DNA of 64,000 nt from Gordonia jinghuaiqii (lineage in GTDB: Bacteria > Actinomycetota > Actinomycetes > Mycobacteriales > Mycobacteriaceae): positions 4,092,001 to 4,156,000 of the forward strand of contig NZ_CP059491.1 in NCBI RefSeq assembly GCF_014041935.1, in the 5' to 3' direction. Of the stretch, positions 33,273 to 43,154 are shown one piece after another. The notes beneath the pieces are model-generated. The model worked only from the letters and a program-made list of their open reading frames with translations. It was not told where the DNA came from and searched no databases. Each line of letters begins with the position of its first letter. The stretch's first letter is position 1. Both the position numbers and the translations under genes were made by a program.

Positions 33273-34601
33273 TTACCCAGGTAGCCGAACAGCCACGAAC
33301 CGCCGGCGCTCAAGACCCGTTGCGGCGGCGACGTTCAGGCCCGGCACCGGGATCGCCGCGCCGGCCGCGCCACCACCGGCACCGCCGAGCACGCTGCCCA
33401 GTCCGGCCACCGCGGCCTGGCATCGGGCATCACCGCCGTCCGCGGCGACGACATCGTAGAGCGCTACGCCCGCGGCAAGGGCGAGACCGCCGTACTTGGT
33501 TCCGTACCGGACATCATCGAGGGTGCTGTTGGTCAGCGTCGGAACGGACTTCTGCAGCATGTTGCCCGACTGCGCCTCGACGCCGGCGATCAGGCCTCCG
33601 GCACTCGTCAACACCGGATGTGTGAAGAACGGGCTGTCGGGAGGAATCTCGACGGGCGCCTTGCCCTGCGGGTACACGGTGGCGCGACGGTAGCCGTCGG
33701 CGCCGGTGACCACCTCGAGCCGAGTCTGGTCCGCGTAGGTGATCGAGGTGACCTTGTTACCCAAGTCGAGTTCATAGGCCCTGGTCGTCGAGACGAGCTT
33801 GCCCGTGGGGTCGAAGACCTCCTCGACCATCATCTCCCGCTCGTAGTAGGAACCCGCGTACGTACTCGACTCGGTGATGACCTTCTTGCTGCCGTCCTGC
33901 ATGAGCAGGTTGACGGTCGGTTCGCCCTTGGCGTTCACCCCTTCGGCTCTCGACGCCACAGTCACCGCCGCGTCCGCCTCCGAGATCGACCGCTGATGGA
34001 GGAGTCCCAGAGGAGTGGAGGGGTCCGGCACATCGTCCTTGGGTGGGCCGAGTCCGGCCAGGAGCTGCGGAGCACCGAGAACCGGAGGCACATAGCCCGC
34101 GGCTTCCGCGGCCGCGGTGACGGTTCTCGCGACCGAGTCGTCGGCGGCTCCCATCGCGGTGACAAACGGATTCAGTTCGACCTGCAGCTCGTCACGGCGG
34201 CGAATCAGCTCGTCGGCCTCTTCCTGTGTCATCTCCACCGGCTTGATGGTGATGGCCCAGCTGTCATGCACGAGGAAGCTCTCGGACTCGATCGCCCCGA
34301 CCTTGCCCATGAGGTTCGACTTGGCCGTGGTGAGCGTCCAATACCCCTGTGTCAGAGTCGAAGACATCCCCTCGGCGAGGTCACCGATGACCACGGCGTT
34401 GTCCTTGGCCCTACCGAACGCCTCGTTCGCGGCAGTATGCCCGAGCCCGTCCCAGGCCTTGAGTGCCGGGAGTTGCTCGCAGCGTCGTGCGACACCGACG
34501 CCCGCAGTCTCGATCGCAGGCCCACTCTTCACAAAAACACCTGCCAGTGCCAGGATCGGGTCGAACTTCCAATCCTCCAACCGTGACCTCGATGGAATCA
34601 C
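33273..34601 (-). CDS. Large WXG-like protein, candidate type VII effector, late frameshift
   Basis: A 442-aa protein as written. The first 110 residues are helical and WXG-like (AWDGLGHTAANEAFGRAKD), a linker with a repeated charged region follows, and the C-terminus is glycine-rich and hydrophobic (VAGLGSVLGGAGGGAAGAA). The final 11 residues (after AAATGL) change character. Removing one base near 33314 extends the reading frame to a stop at 33245, giving SAGGSWLFGYLGNELGAAVCR and an ATGA overlap with the next gene. The GTG start at 34601 overlaps the ESX-like stop (GTGA). It resembles type VII-secreted polymorphic proteins; toxicity is inference. Confidence 0.7.
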   Translation of the reverse strand: MIPSRSRLEDWKFDPILALAGVFVKSGPAIETAGVGVARRCEQLPALKAWDGLGHTAANEAFGRAKDNAVVIGDLAEGMSSTLTQGYWTLTTAKSNLMGKVGAIESESFLVHDSWAITIKPVEMTQEEADELIRRRDELQVELNPFVTAMGAADDSVARTVTAAAEAAGYVPPVLGAPQLLAGLGPPKDDVPDPSTPLGLLHQRSISEADAAVTVASRAEGVNAKGEPTVNLLMQDGSKKVITESSTYAGSYYEREMMVEEVFDPTGKLVSTTRAYELDLGNKVTSITYADQTRLEVVTGADGYRRATVYPQGKAPVEIPPDSPFFTHPVLTSAGGLIAGVEAQSGNMLQKSVPTLTNSTLDDVRYGTKYGGLALAAGVALYDVVAADGGDARCQAAVAGLGSVLGGAGGGAAGAAIPVPGLNVAAATGLERRRFVAVRLPG

Positions 34602-34888
34602 TTCGCGAAGGCCTTCTCGATGCCGTCGGCGAGTTCTCGGTCGGAGACCTCGTACGTCTCAGCAGCACCTCGAGCAGCTGCCGCTAATGCGCGAAACCCT
34701 TCCGAAAGGTTCTTGGCCAGGTCTCCAGCGAAAGTGTCCGCCGCCTGCGCGGCCCACGCGCTCGTCGAACCCGACATACCGGCGAAGGCCTCGACCACCT
34801 TGCCCGCCAACGAATTCTCGGTGATCACCGATGCCGTCGCATCGGTCTCACCCGCCAGCGCCTGCAGAATTTCCGGACCGACCTGCAT
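34598..34888 (-). CDS. ESX-like small helical protein with YxxxD signal
   Basis: A 96-aa all-helical protein resembling the EspC/DUF2580 type VII substrates. The C-terminal helix has ETYEVSDRELAD, a YxxxD secretion signal. The ATG at 34888 is preceded by GGGGGAAC; a longer reading to 34963 lacks a ribosome site. It is translationally coupled to the large WXG-like protein and is the likely secretion partner or chaperone. ESX core genes (EccC and others) are not in this window. Confidence 0.78.
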   Translation of the reverse strand: MQVGPEILQALAGETDATASVITENSLAGKVVEAFAGMSGSTSAWAAQAADTFAGDLAKNLSEGFRALAAAARGAAETYEVSDRELADGIEKAFAK

Positions 34889-34965
34889 TCTTGTTCCCCC
34901 ATCCCCGCCTGACCACCCGGGATCGTAACAAGCGTTCGGTGGGGAACGGGCAGTTCCATCCACAG

Positions 34966-35005
34966 TCAGCAGTAGGTATCGCTGATCGATACCTACTGCT
35001 GAAGG
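34966..35005. repeat. 40-bp hairpin direct repeat, right copy
   Basis: Same orientation as 31594-31633, with one difference (T for G in the loop region), giving 15-bp arms. It begins 6 nt after the DUF2277 stop and could end that transcript. Together the copies bracket the 31.6-35.0 kb module. Confidence 0.85.
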
Positions 35006-35011
35006 TTGCGA

Positions 35012-35281
35012 CTATCCCCGCGCGGCGATCCGCGCCTGCACCTCGGGGCGTCGAAGCGGCGGGACCGTCTTCGGGGGCTGGCGACGCTCCGGCAGGACGT
35101 CGAGGAGGGTGCGCGTGGCAGCGGTGACGGCGACGACCGCCGCCTCGAAGGCCTCGGCGTTGGCCGGCGACGGATGCCGCACACCGCTCACCTTGCGCAC
35201 GTACTGCCTCGCCGCCGCCTCGATCTCGTCTTCGGTGGCCGGTGGTTCGAGCCCGCGGAGTTCGGTGATGTTGCGGCACAT
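35012..35281 (-). CDS. DUF2277 family protein
   Basis: An 89-aa protein with the family opening MCRNITELRGLEPPATEDEI and YVRKVSGVRHPS. Function unknown; the family is widespread in actinobacteria and usually a single gene. GAAGGGAC precedes the ATG. The hairpin repeat at 34966-35005 is its probable terminator. The upstream neighbour on the same strand ends 59 bp away. Confidence 0.9.
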   Translation of the reverse strand: MCRNITELRGLEPPATEDEIEAAARQYVRKVSGVRHPSPANAEAFEAAVVAVTAATRTLLDVLPERRQPPKTVPPLRRPEVQARIAARG

Positions 35282-35340
35282 GGCAGGTCCCTTCGGTGCA
35301 GGCGCTTCTGGAGGGTCGTCGCCGGCCGGGCCCCGGGGCC

Positions 35341-37058
<1,718 letters not shown>

Positions 37059-37079
37059 CGCGGCCCGGTGCGGGTGGCT

Positions 37080-37838
37080 TCAGCCCTGATCGGCGAGCGC
37101 CCGCACCTTGCCCAGCACGTCGGGATACCGCTTGAGGTGGGCACCGCCGTTGACGTCGAAGGCCGCGCCGGTGATCCATCGCGCCTTGTCGGACGCCAGA
37201 AAGGCGATGGTGTCGGCGATTTCGGCCGGTTCGCCACTGCGGCCCAGTGGCGTGTTGTCGATGTACTCCTCGGTGAGACCCGGCACGAATCCGATGCCCT
37301 CGGTCAGCGGCGTCGACACCAGACCCGGCGATACGGCGTTGACCCGTATCCCCCGTTCCGCCAACTCCAGGGCCGCAACCTCGACGAGCATCAGCACCCC
37401 CGCCTTCGAGGCACAGTACGAACCCATCCCGGCGCCCGGCTGCCGACCGTTGAGCGAGGCGATGCAGGTGATCGAGCCACCGTCGGCGATCCGACGGCCG
37501 GCGTGTTTGATCACCAGGAACGTGCCCGTGAGGCACACGTCGACCGTGTGACGCCAGGCGCTCAGCTCGAGTTCGGTCAGCGCACCAGGGTCCGACAGGC
37601 CCGCGCAGTTCACCACGGTGTCGAACTCGCCGACCGCGTCGAACGCCTCGGCCACCGACTCCTCGTCGGTGACGTCGAGGCGCAGTGCCCGAACGGTGTC
37701 GGCGCGTTCGGCCGCGACCTTCTCGGCACGTTCGGCATCCACATCGGCGACGATGACCTGCACGCCCTCGGCCGCCAGCGCGTCGACCGTCGCAAGCCCG
37801 ATTCCCGACGCTCCTCCGATGACGATCGCGCGGTTCAT
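37080..37838 (-). CDS. SDR-family oxidoreductase (FMO operon)
   Basis: Short-chain dehydrogenase of 252 aa with GGASGIGLAT, NCAG, ASLNG (Ser region) and YCASK. It is the last gene of the FMO-hydrolase-SDR operon; its ATG overlaps the hydrolase stop (ATGA). The grouping recalls the mycobacterial mymA operon. It may oxidise the alcohol freed by the hydrolase. Confidence 0.9.
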   Translation of the reverse strand: MNRAIVIGGASGIGLATVDALAAEGVQVIVADVDAERAEKVAAERADTVRALRLDVTDEESVAEAFDAVGEFDTVVNCAGLSDPGALTELELSAWRHTVDVCLTGTFLVIKHAGRRIADGGSITCIASLNGRQPGAGMGSYCASKAGVLMLVEVAALELAERGIRVNAVSPGLVSTPLTEGIGFVPGLTEEYIDNTPLGRSGEPAEIADTIAFLASDKARWITGAAFDVNGGAHLKRYPDVLGKVRALADQG

Positions 37839-38788
37839 CGGGCACCCGCATCGGCAGGCTCGGAGGTCTTCGCCAGATGCCGTGTCAGGAACGCGATCTG
37901 ATGGCTCACGCTCGGCTCGAACCAGTCGTTGCCCTCGAAGATGTCGAAATGGTCGCAGGGGTAGTGCCGCACCTCGGCGTGCGCCTTGAACGCCGTCTTC
38001 GCCGCGGCGTGCGGGGGTGCGGCCGAATCATGGTCGGCGATCTGGAAGAGCACCGGCGCTGCGACGCGCCCGGCGTACTTGTCGGCGCGAAAGGCCCCCA
38101 CCTCCAGACCGACCGACGCATCCACCTCGTTTCGCCACGACGGCCCGGCGATGGCCAGGTAGCTCTCCTTGAAACCGGGAGCCGTCAGCGCGGCACCGTG
38201 GTCACCGGGATCGCCGACGACGCGCATCATCTTCGGCGCGCGGCCCAGGCGCGACGCCAGCGAACTCGCCACGGCCGTGGCGGTCGACTTGGCGATGGCC
38301 AGCCCACCGGCCTGGCGGTATGCGACGCGACCCGCCGCGAGACCGTTGACCAGCGGGATCGCGGCGATCACCGCGGCCACATCGGTGCGATCGGCGGCGA
38401 CCGCCAGCGCATGACCGCCGGACTGGGAGACGCCCCAGAGGATCACCCGTTGCGGATCGACGCCCGGCTGCTCCTTGGCCGCCACGATCGCCGCCCGATA
38501 GTCGTCGGCCTGCCGTTCCATCGAGACCTGCTGTCGCGGTTGCCCTCCGGACAACCCGAAGCCGCGATAGTCGAACGCGAACACCGCGAGACCGGCTTCG
38601 GAGAGCCGCCGGGCATACGGTTCCAGTCCGGCGTCCTTGGTCCCGGCGAAGCCGTGCGCCATCACCACGACCGGCCGCGTGCCGTCGACCTCGAACGGCG
38701 AGGTCTCGGCTCCGGCGAAGAACCAGGCGTCGCAGTCGGTACCCGACGACGAGAAGCGCACGGTCACTGCCCCATTCGGTGTGGTCAT
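37835..38788 (-). CDS. Alpha/beta hydrolase (dienelactone hydrolase/X-Pro peptidase-like)
   Basis: A 317-aa hydrolase. The oxyanion region is VVMAHGFAGTKDAGLEPYARRL, the nucleophile elbow GVSQSGGHA (Ser near 140) and the His in HYPCDHFDIF near the C-terminus. The ATG at 38788 overlaps the FMO stop. It might hydrolyse an ester or lactone formed by the adjacent monooxygenase, which is inference from the order of genes. Confidence 0.88.
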   Translation of the reverse strand: MTTPNGAVTVRFSSSGTDCDAWFFAGAETSPFEVDGTRPVVVMAHGFAGTKDAGLEPYARRLSEAGLAVFAFDYRGFGLSGGQPRQQVSMERQADDYRAAIVAAKEQPGVDPQRVILWGVSQSGGHALAVAADRTDVAAVIAAIPLVNGLAAGRVAYRQAGGLAIAKSTATAVASSLASRLGRAPKMMRVVGDPGDHGAALTAPGFKESYLAIAGPSWRNEVDASVGLEVGAFRADKYAGRVAAPVLFQIADHDSAAPPHAAAKTAFKAHAEVRHYPCDHFDIFEGNDWFEPSVSHQIAFLTRHLAKTSEPADAGAR

Positions 38789-40176
38789 GCCGTCACCCCC
38801 GACGCGGTGGCGACCGGCGCGGCCACCCCGGCCCACGCGGGCGGACCCTGCTCTTCGGCTCGCCGCCGGCCTTCGGGGATCTCCTTGGTGCGCATGTTGT
38901 GTTCGTACAGGTAATAGTCGAGTTGCTGTGTGTGCCTTGGCCGGTCGAGCATGTGACCGGTGTAGTACTGCATGTCGGCGACGATCGTCTCCCGCATCTC
39001 GTGCACCGGAGGCAGCCGATAGTTGCCGGTCGCGTAGGCGCCGATCAGTCGCGCCTGACACTCCACGAAGGGAAAGAGGGTCGGCACGGCCTGCGCGAAA
39101 CCGGCGAAGACGAGGTCGTCGATGCCGGGGTAGAACATGCGCTTGTACAGATCGATGCGGTTGTCCGGGGCGCTGATGACCTCGGGATCGAAGAACGGGA
39201 ACGTGATGTTGTAACCCGTTGCGTAGATGATGATGTCGAAGTCGTCGGAGGTGCCGTCGTCGAAGTGGACAGTGGAACCGTCGAGCCGACTCACGTTCGG
39301 CTTGGGAATGACATCGCCGGAGCCGAGTCGCAGGGGAAGTTCGACGGACTGCGTCGGATGCGCCTCGAAGAACTTGTGATTCGGCGTCGGCAGTCCGTAA
39401 TCCTCGGGTCGCCCGGCGGTGAGTGGCTGCATGACCTGAACGAATTTCCGCTGCCAGGACGTCGGTAGGTACGGGGTGGTCCGATAGAACTTGTCGGCGG
39501 GCTGGCCACCGAAGTACTTGGGCACGATCCACGCGCCGGACCGCGTCGACAGGGTGAGCGTGTTCTCCATCGCCTTCGAGGAGAGTTCGACGGCGATGTC
39601 GGCGGCGCTGTTCCCGAGTCCGACGACCAGGATGCGTTTGCCCATGAAGTCGTGTGGCGTCCGCGGATCGATGTAGTGATGAGCGTGCATCTCGATTCCG
39701 TCGAACTCGCCGGGGAAGTCGGGGTACCGGGGGTCCCAGTGATGCCCGTTGGCCACGACGAGCAGGTCGAACCGGCGACGCTCACCGCGCTGGGTTTCCA
39801 GTTCCCACCCTCCGCCGTCGAGCCGGTGGGCGTGTTCGACGCCGTTGGTGAACTCGATCGAGGAGTTCAGATCGAAGGCCTCCGCATAGGAGTCGAGGTA
39901 GGTCTTGATCTGGGTGTGGTGCGGGAAGTCCGGGTAGTCGTCGGGCATCGGGAAGTCCCGGAACGACAACTGATGCTTCGAGGTGTCGATGTGCAGCGAC
40001 CGGTAGGCGCTGCTGTGGCCGTTCGGATTGCCGAAGGCCCAGTTGCCCCCGACGCGGTCCGAACTCTCGAAACAGGTGTACGGGACACCGTAGTCGGTGA
40101 GCATCTTGCCCGCGGTGAGGCCGCTGATGCCGGCGCCGATGATCGCGGTGGTCGGTGAGGACACGGTGGTTGACAT
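38785..40176 (-). CDS. Flavin-containing monooxygenase (FMO type)
   Basis: A 463-aa flavoprotein. FAD motif GAGISG (residues 14-19), FMO fingerprint FDGIEMHAHHY, NADP motif GLGNSA and the C-terminal YATGYNITFPFF are all present. It inserts one oxygen into a heteroatom or carbonyl substrate using NADPH. I chose ATG at 40176 (MSTTVSS); an in-frame GTG at 40233 would lie in the operator region. It heads a three-gene operon divergent from TetR. Confidence 0.93.
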   Translation of the reverse strand: MSTTVSSPTTAIIGAGISGLTAGKMLTDYGVPYTCFESSDRVGGNWAFGNPNGHSSAYRSLHIDTSKHQLSFRDFPMPDDYPDFPHHTQIKTYLDSYAEAFDLNSSIEFTNGVEHAHRLDGGGWELETQRGERRRFDLLVVANGHHWDPRYPDFPGEFDGIEMHAHHYIDPRTPHDFMGKRILVVGLGNSAADIAVELSSKAMENTLTLSTRSGAWIVPKYFGGQPADKFYRTTPYLPTSWQRKFVQVMQPLTAGRPEDYGLPTPNHKFFEAHPTQSVELPLRLGSGDVIPKPNVSRLDGSTVHFDDGTSDDFDIIIYATGYNITFPFFDPEVISAPDNRIDLYKRMFYPGIDDLVFAGFAQAVPTLFPFVECQARLIGAYATGNYRLPPVHEMRETIVADMQYYTGHMLDRPRHTQQLDYYLYEHNMRTKEIPEGRRRAEEQGPPAWAGVAAPVATASGVTA

Positions 40177-40223
40177 AGGCGCAGGGCCCCCTCGCTGTGA
40201 GCGCACGGGTGCGGTCACGTCAG

Positions 40224-40297
40224 GTGTAGACACATTCGAATTTCTGTCTACACGATCGGGGTACCCGTGTACACAGATTCCGTGAACTGTCTACGCG
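40224..40297. promoter_or_regulatory. TetR-FMO divergent operators (TGTCTACAC repeats)
   Basis: GTGTAGACA (40224-40232), TGTCTACACG (40245-40254), CGTGTACACA (40266-40275) and TGTCTACGC (40288-40296) repeat one half-site in both orientations in the gap between FMO and TetR. The middle two form an interrupted palindrome. The arrangement suits autoregulation by the TetR protein encoded at 40322. Confidence 0.65.
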
Positions 40298-40321
40298 GTT
40301 GTTAGTGTGCGGAGGGTGGAC

Positions 40322-40987
40322 ATGCGGCCGTCCACGTGGATTCGACGGACGATGCGGGAGACGACGGTGACCGAGGCAACGACCACTGCGGTCCACGAAC
40401 GCCTACTCGACGCCTCGGAGAAGTTGCTGGCGGAGAAGGGAATTCGCGCGACCACGATGCAGCAGGTCGCCGAGACCGCCGGGGTGTCCCGCGCGTGGCT
40501 GTATCGGCACTTTCCGGACAAACCGTCCATCATCGGGGCCACCATCGTCCGGCTCAGCGAGTCCTTCTGGCGGGACGCGCGCGCCGAACTCGACGCGATC
40601 GACGACTTCGCGGGACAACTCACCGCCGGCGTGCGCATCGGCCGCGGGGCCTACGACGATCCCGGAACCCTGCTGCTGCGCCTCCGCACCGAGGAACCGA
40701 CCGAGTTCGCCGAATGCGCGGGCGTCGGCGTGGTGAAACTGATCCCCGATCTCGCCGACTTCTGGTTCCCCTACGTCGAGGCGGCCGCCGCACGTGGCGA
40801 GATCCATCCCGGCCACGACCTCCCCGAGGTCGCCGAATGGGTTGCGCGCGTGTTGATCAGCCTCGGAACCTCCCCCGGCGAAACCATCGACATCGACGAC
40901 GCCGCCCAGGTCCGGCACCACATGGACGTCTTCGTCGTCCCGGGTCTGAACACCGACCCCCGGACGTCCACGGACCCGACTGGCTGA
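40322..40987 (+). CDS. TetR-family regulator (FMO operon)
   Basis: A 221-aa regulator. The helix-turn-helix is RATTMQQVAETAGVSRAWLYRHFPDK at about residues 40-65, and the ligand domain is helical. ATG at 40322 is favoured because GGAGGG lies just upstream; GTG at 40307 is in frame. It is divergent from FMO and shares the TGTCTACAC operator array, so it probably represses the FMO operon. Confidence 0.9.
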   Translation: MRPSTWIRRTMRETTVTEATTTAVHERLLDASEKLLAEKGIRATTMQQVAETAGVSRAWLYRHFPDKPSIIGATIVRLSESFWRDARAELDAIDDFAGQLTAGVRIGRGAYDDPGTLLLRLRTEEPTEFAECAGVGVVKLIPDLADFWFPYVEAAAARGEIHPGHDLPEVAEWVARVLISLGTSPGETIDIDDAAQVRHHMDVFVVPGLNTDPRTSTDPTG

Positions 40988-41029
40988 GCGCAGCCGGCAA
41001 ACCCTGGTGCCGGTGACCCCCATCACCTA

Positions 41030-41044
41030 GACTGGTGTCCAGTC
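41030..41044. promoter_or_regulatory. Inverted repeat upstream of the LLM gene
   Basis: GACTGG-TGT-CCAGTC is a perfect 6-3-6 palindrome 63 bp before the ATG at 41107. It could be an operator; the cognate regulator is unknown. Confidence 0.5.
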
Positions 41045-41106
41045 AACCGTCCGGCAACGTGTTTCGTGGTCCGCCGGACGGTCACACCACGCAGTCGGAG
41101 GGCCTC

Positions 41107-41964
41107 ATGGAGTTCGGGATCGTGCAGTTCACCAGCGACCGGGGGCTGCGGCCCCACGTGCTGGCGCCGCTGATCGAGGATGCGGGATTCGCGTCGTACT
41201 ACGTGCCCGAACACGGACACATCCCGACACGACGCGACGCCGCCCATCCCCGCACGGGGGACGAGACACTGCCCGACGACCGTTACATGCGCACACTCGA
41301 CCCGTGGACCTCGCTGGCTGCGGCGGCCGCGGTCACCGAACGCATCCGGCTCGCCACCGCGGTGGCACTTCCCGTCCAGTCCGATCCGATCACCCTCGCC
41401 AAGACGATCGCGACACTCGATCACATCTCGGGCGGCCGGGTGACGCTGGGCGTCGGCTTCGGCTGGAACCTCGACGAGCTGGCCGATCACAACGTCCCGC
41501 CCAAGCGCCGCCGGACGATGCTGCGGGAGTACCTCGAGGCGATGCACGCTCTGTGGACGCAGGAAGAGGCCGAATTCGACGGCGAGTTCGTGAAGTTCGG
41601 CCCGAGTTGGGCATGGCCCAAGTCGACTCAGGCCCACATCCCGGTCCAGGTGGGCGCCGCGGGCAACGAGAAGAACTTCAAGTGGATCGCCCGCAGCGCC
41701 GACGGGTGGATCACCACGCCGGGAGAGGAGGACATCGAGGGCTCGGTGGCACTCCTCAAGCAGATCTGGGCCGACGCGGGGCGCGACGGCGACCCCGAAA
41801 TCGTGGTGCTCGACTTCAAACCCGTGCCCGAGAAGCTCGAGAAGTGGCGCGACATCGGCGTCACCACAGTGCTGTACGGCCTCCCCGACGACTCCGTGGA
41901 GCGCGCGAGCGGCTACCTCGCGAAGCTGGCCGGCAAGCTGGGAATAGCGCCCGCGGTGGTGTAA
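41107..41964 (+). CDS. LLM-class (probable F420-dependent) oxidoreductase
   Basis: Luciferase-like TIM-barrel enzyme of 285 aa. EFGIVQF opens the barrel; ATAVALPVQSDPITLAKTIATLDHISGGRVTLGVGFGW is the cofactor-side segment typical of F420-using actinobacterial members. GGAGGG precedes the ATG at 41107. Whether it binds F420 or FMN cannot be fixed from the sequence. A strong terminator follows its stop. Confidence 0.9.
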   Translation: MEFGIVQFTSDRGLRPHVLAPLIEDAGFASYYVPEHGHIPTRRDAAHPRTGDETLPDDRYMRTLDPWTSLAAAAAVTERIRLATAVALPVQSDPITLAKTIATLDHISGGRVTLGVGFGWNLDELADHNVPPKRRRTMLREYLEAMHALWTQEEAEFDGEFVKFGPSWAWPKSTQAHIPVQVGAAGNEKNFKWIARSADGWITTPGEEDIEGSVALLKQIWADAGRDGDPEIVVLDFKPVPEKLEKWRDIGVTTVLYGLPDDSVERASGYLAKLAGKLGIAPAVV

Positions 41965-41990
41965 TCGCGCGGAGCGGCACTCGGATCGAC

Positions 41991-42062
41991 GTCGCACGCG
42001 ACATCGGTCCGAGTGTCCGACCTCGATCGAGGTCGGTTTTCCGGAACGTTGTCGCGTGCGAC
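41991..42062. terminator. Nested hairpin terminator between convergent genes
   Basis: The inner 20-bp palindrome CCGACCTCGATCGAGGTCGG (42017-42036) is followed by TTTT, a good rho-independent terminator for the LLM gene. It lies inside a larger perfect inverted repeat, GTCGCACGCGAC (41991-42002) and GTCGCGTGCGAC (42051-42062). Convergent genes end at 41964 and 42089. Confidence 0.75.
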
Positions 42063-42088
42063 TTCGTTTCGACCGGGACTCGCGCGGA

Positions 42089-43144
42089 TCAGGGCGTCGG
42101 CGCGGCGAGCGTCTGACGTACGTCCCGGAAGATGCCGTTCGCCACGCTCGTCCGGCTGACAGCGTCGGCTGCCAGCACCACCGCTGCCGAAGTCCAGCAA
42201 CTCTTCTCCACCGGCCAGCGTTTGCCGTCGGCGAAAACCAGTCCGGTCCAGTAGGACCCGTCGGGATCGCGCAGATGCTGGATCGAGGCGATGAGCTCGA
42301 TGGCGTCGGCGGTGTCGCCCAGAGCATCGAGAGCCAGTGCCAGTTCGCATGTTTCGGCGCCGGTCACCCACGGACGATGGTCGACGCACCGCACACCTTT
42401 GCCGGGTACGACGAATTCGTCCCAGCGCCGGGCGATCAGTTCCTGACCGTCCTGCCCGCGAACGGCGCCACCGAGGATCGGGTAGTACCAGTCCATGGAG
42501 TGCTCGGACGGCGGCGTGAAGATCTCCCAGTCGTCTCGCACGATGTCGGTGCGGATGGCGTCACCGAGCCTGGTGTGCGCGATGATCCAGTCCTCGTCGG
42601 GCTGGTCCATCTCGCCGGCGATCCGGATCGCGCAGTCCAGCGCCTGAAAGATGCTGGCATTACCTGTGATCAGGGCCTCGCCGAACATCGCGCCGGTCCG
42701 GTGATCACCGCCCCAGCGGAACGCGCCGTCGTCGCGTTGGAACCGCAGCACGCAGTCGATGGCCGACCAGACCACCGGCCACATCTTCTGCAAGAAGGCA
42801 TCGTCGCCGGTGATGAGGTAGTGGTGCCACACCCCGACCGCGATGTAGGCGACGAAGTTGCTGTCGGTGCCGGCGTCCTCGACGGTGCCGCACACCGTGC
42901 GGATCGGCCAGGAGCCGTCGTCGCGCTGCTTGCGTCGGGACCATTCGTAGGCGGCTTCGGCCTCGGCATGAAAACCGGTGACCGACAACGCCATCGCGGA
43001 TTCGATGTGGTCCCAGGGATCGGTCTTGCCGCCGGGGAACCAGGGCAGTGCACCCGACTCCTCCTGCATGCCGACGATCGCGGCGCCGGTGGCGCGCATC
43101 TGCTCGGCCGTGACCACACCCGGGACCGCCGGAGCGCCCGTCAT
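42089..43144 (-). CDS. Prenyltransferase/squalene-cyclase-like alpha-toroid protein
   Basis: A 351-aa protein built of repeated helix pairs with glycine-aromatic turns (QEESGALPWFPGG, QRDDGSWPIR, QRDDGAFRWGGD, LRDPDGSYWTG), the pattern of the (alpha/alpha)6 toroid family that includes terpene cyclases and glycosidase-like proteins. No DxDD cyclase motif was seen, so a sugar-active or binding role is possible. It starts 10 nt after the methyltransferase stop in an operon with a glycosyltransferase. Confidence 0.7.
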   Translation of the reverse strand: MTGAPAVPGVVTAEQMRATGAAIVGMQEESGALPWFPGGKTDPWDHIESAMALSVTGFHAEAEAAYEWSRRKQRDDGSWPIRTVCGTVEDAGTDSNFVAYIAVGVWHHYLITGDDAFLQKMWPVVWSAIDCVLRFQRDDGAFRWGGDHRTGAMFGEALITGNASIFQALDCAIRIAGEMDQPDEDWIIAHTRLGDAIRTDIVRDDWEIFTPPSEHSMDWYYPILGGAVRGQDGQELIARRWDEFVVPGKGVRCVDHRPWVTGAETCELALALDALGDTADAIELIASIQHLRDPDGSYWTGLVFADGKRWPVEKSCWTSAAVVLAADAVSRTSVANGIFRDVRQTLAAPTP

Positions 43145-43154
43145 GAGGCCACCG

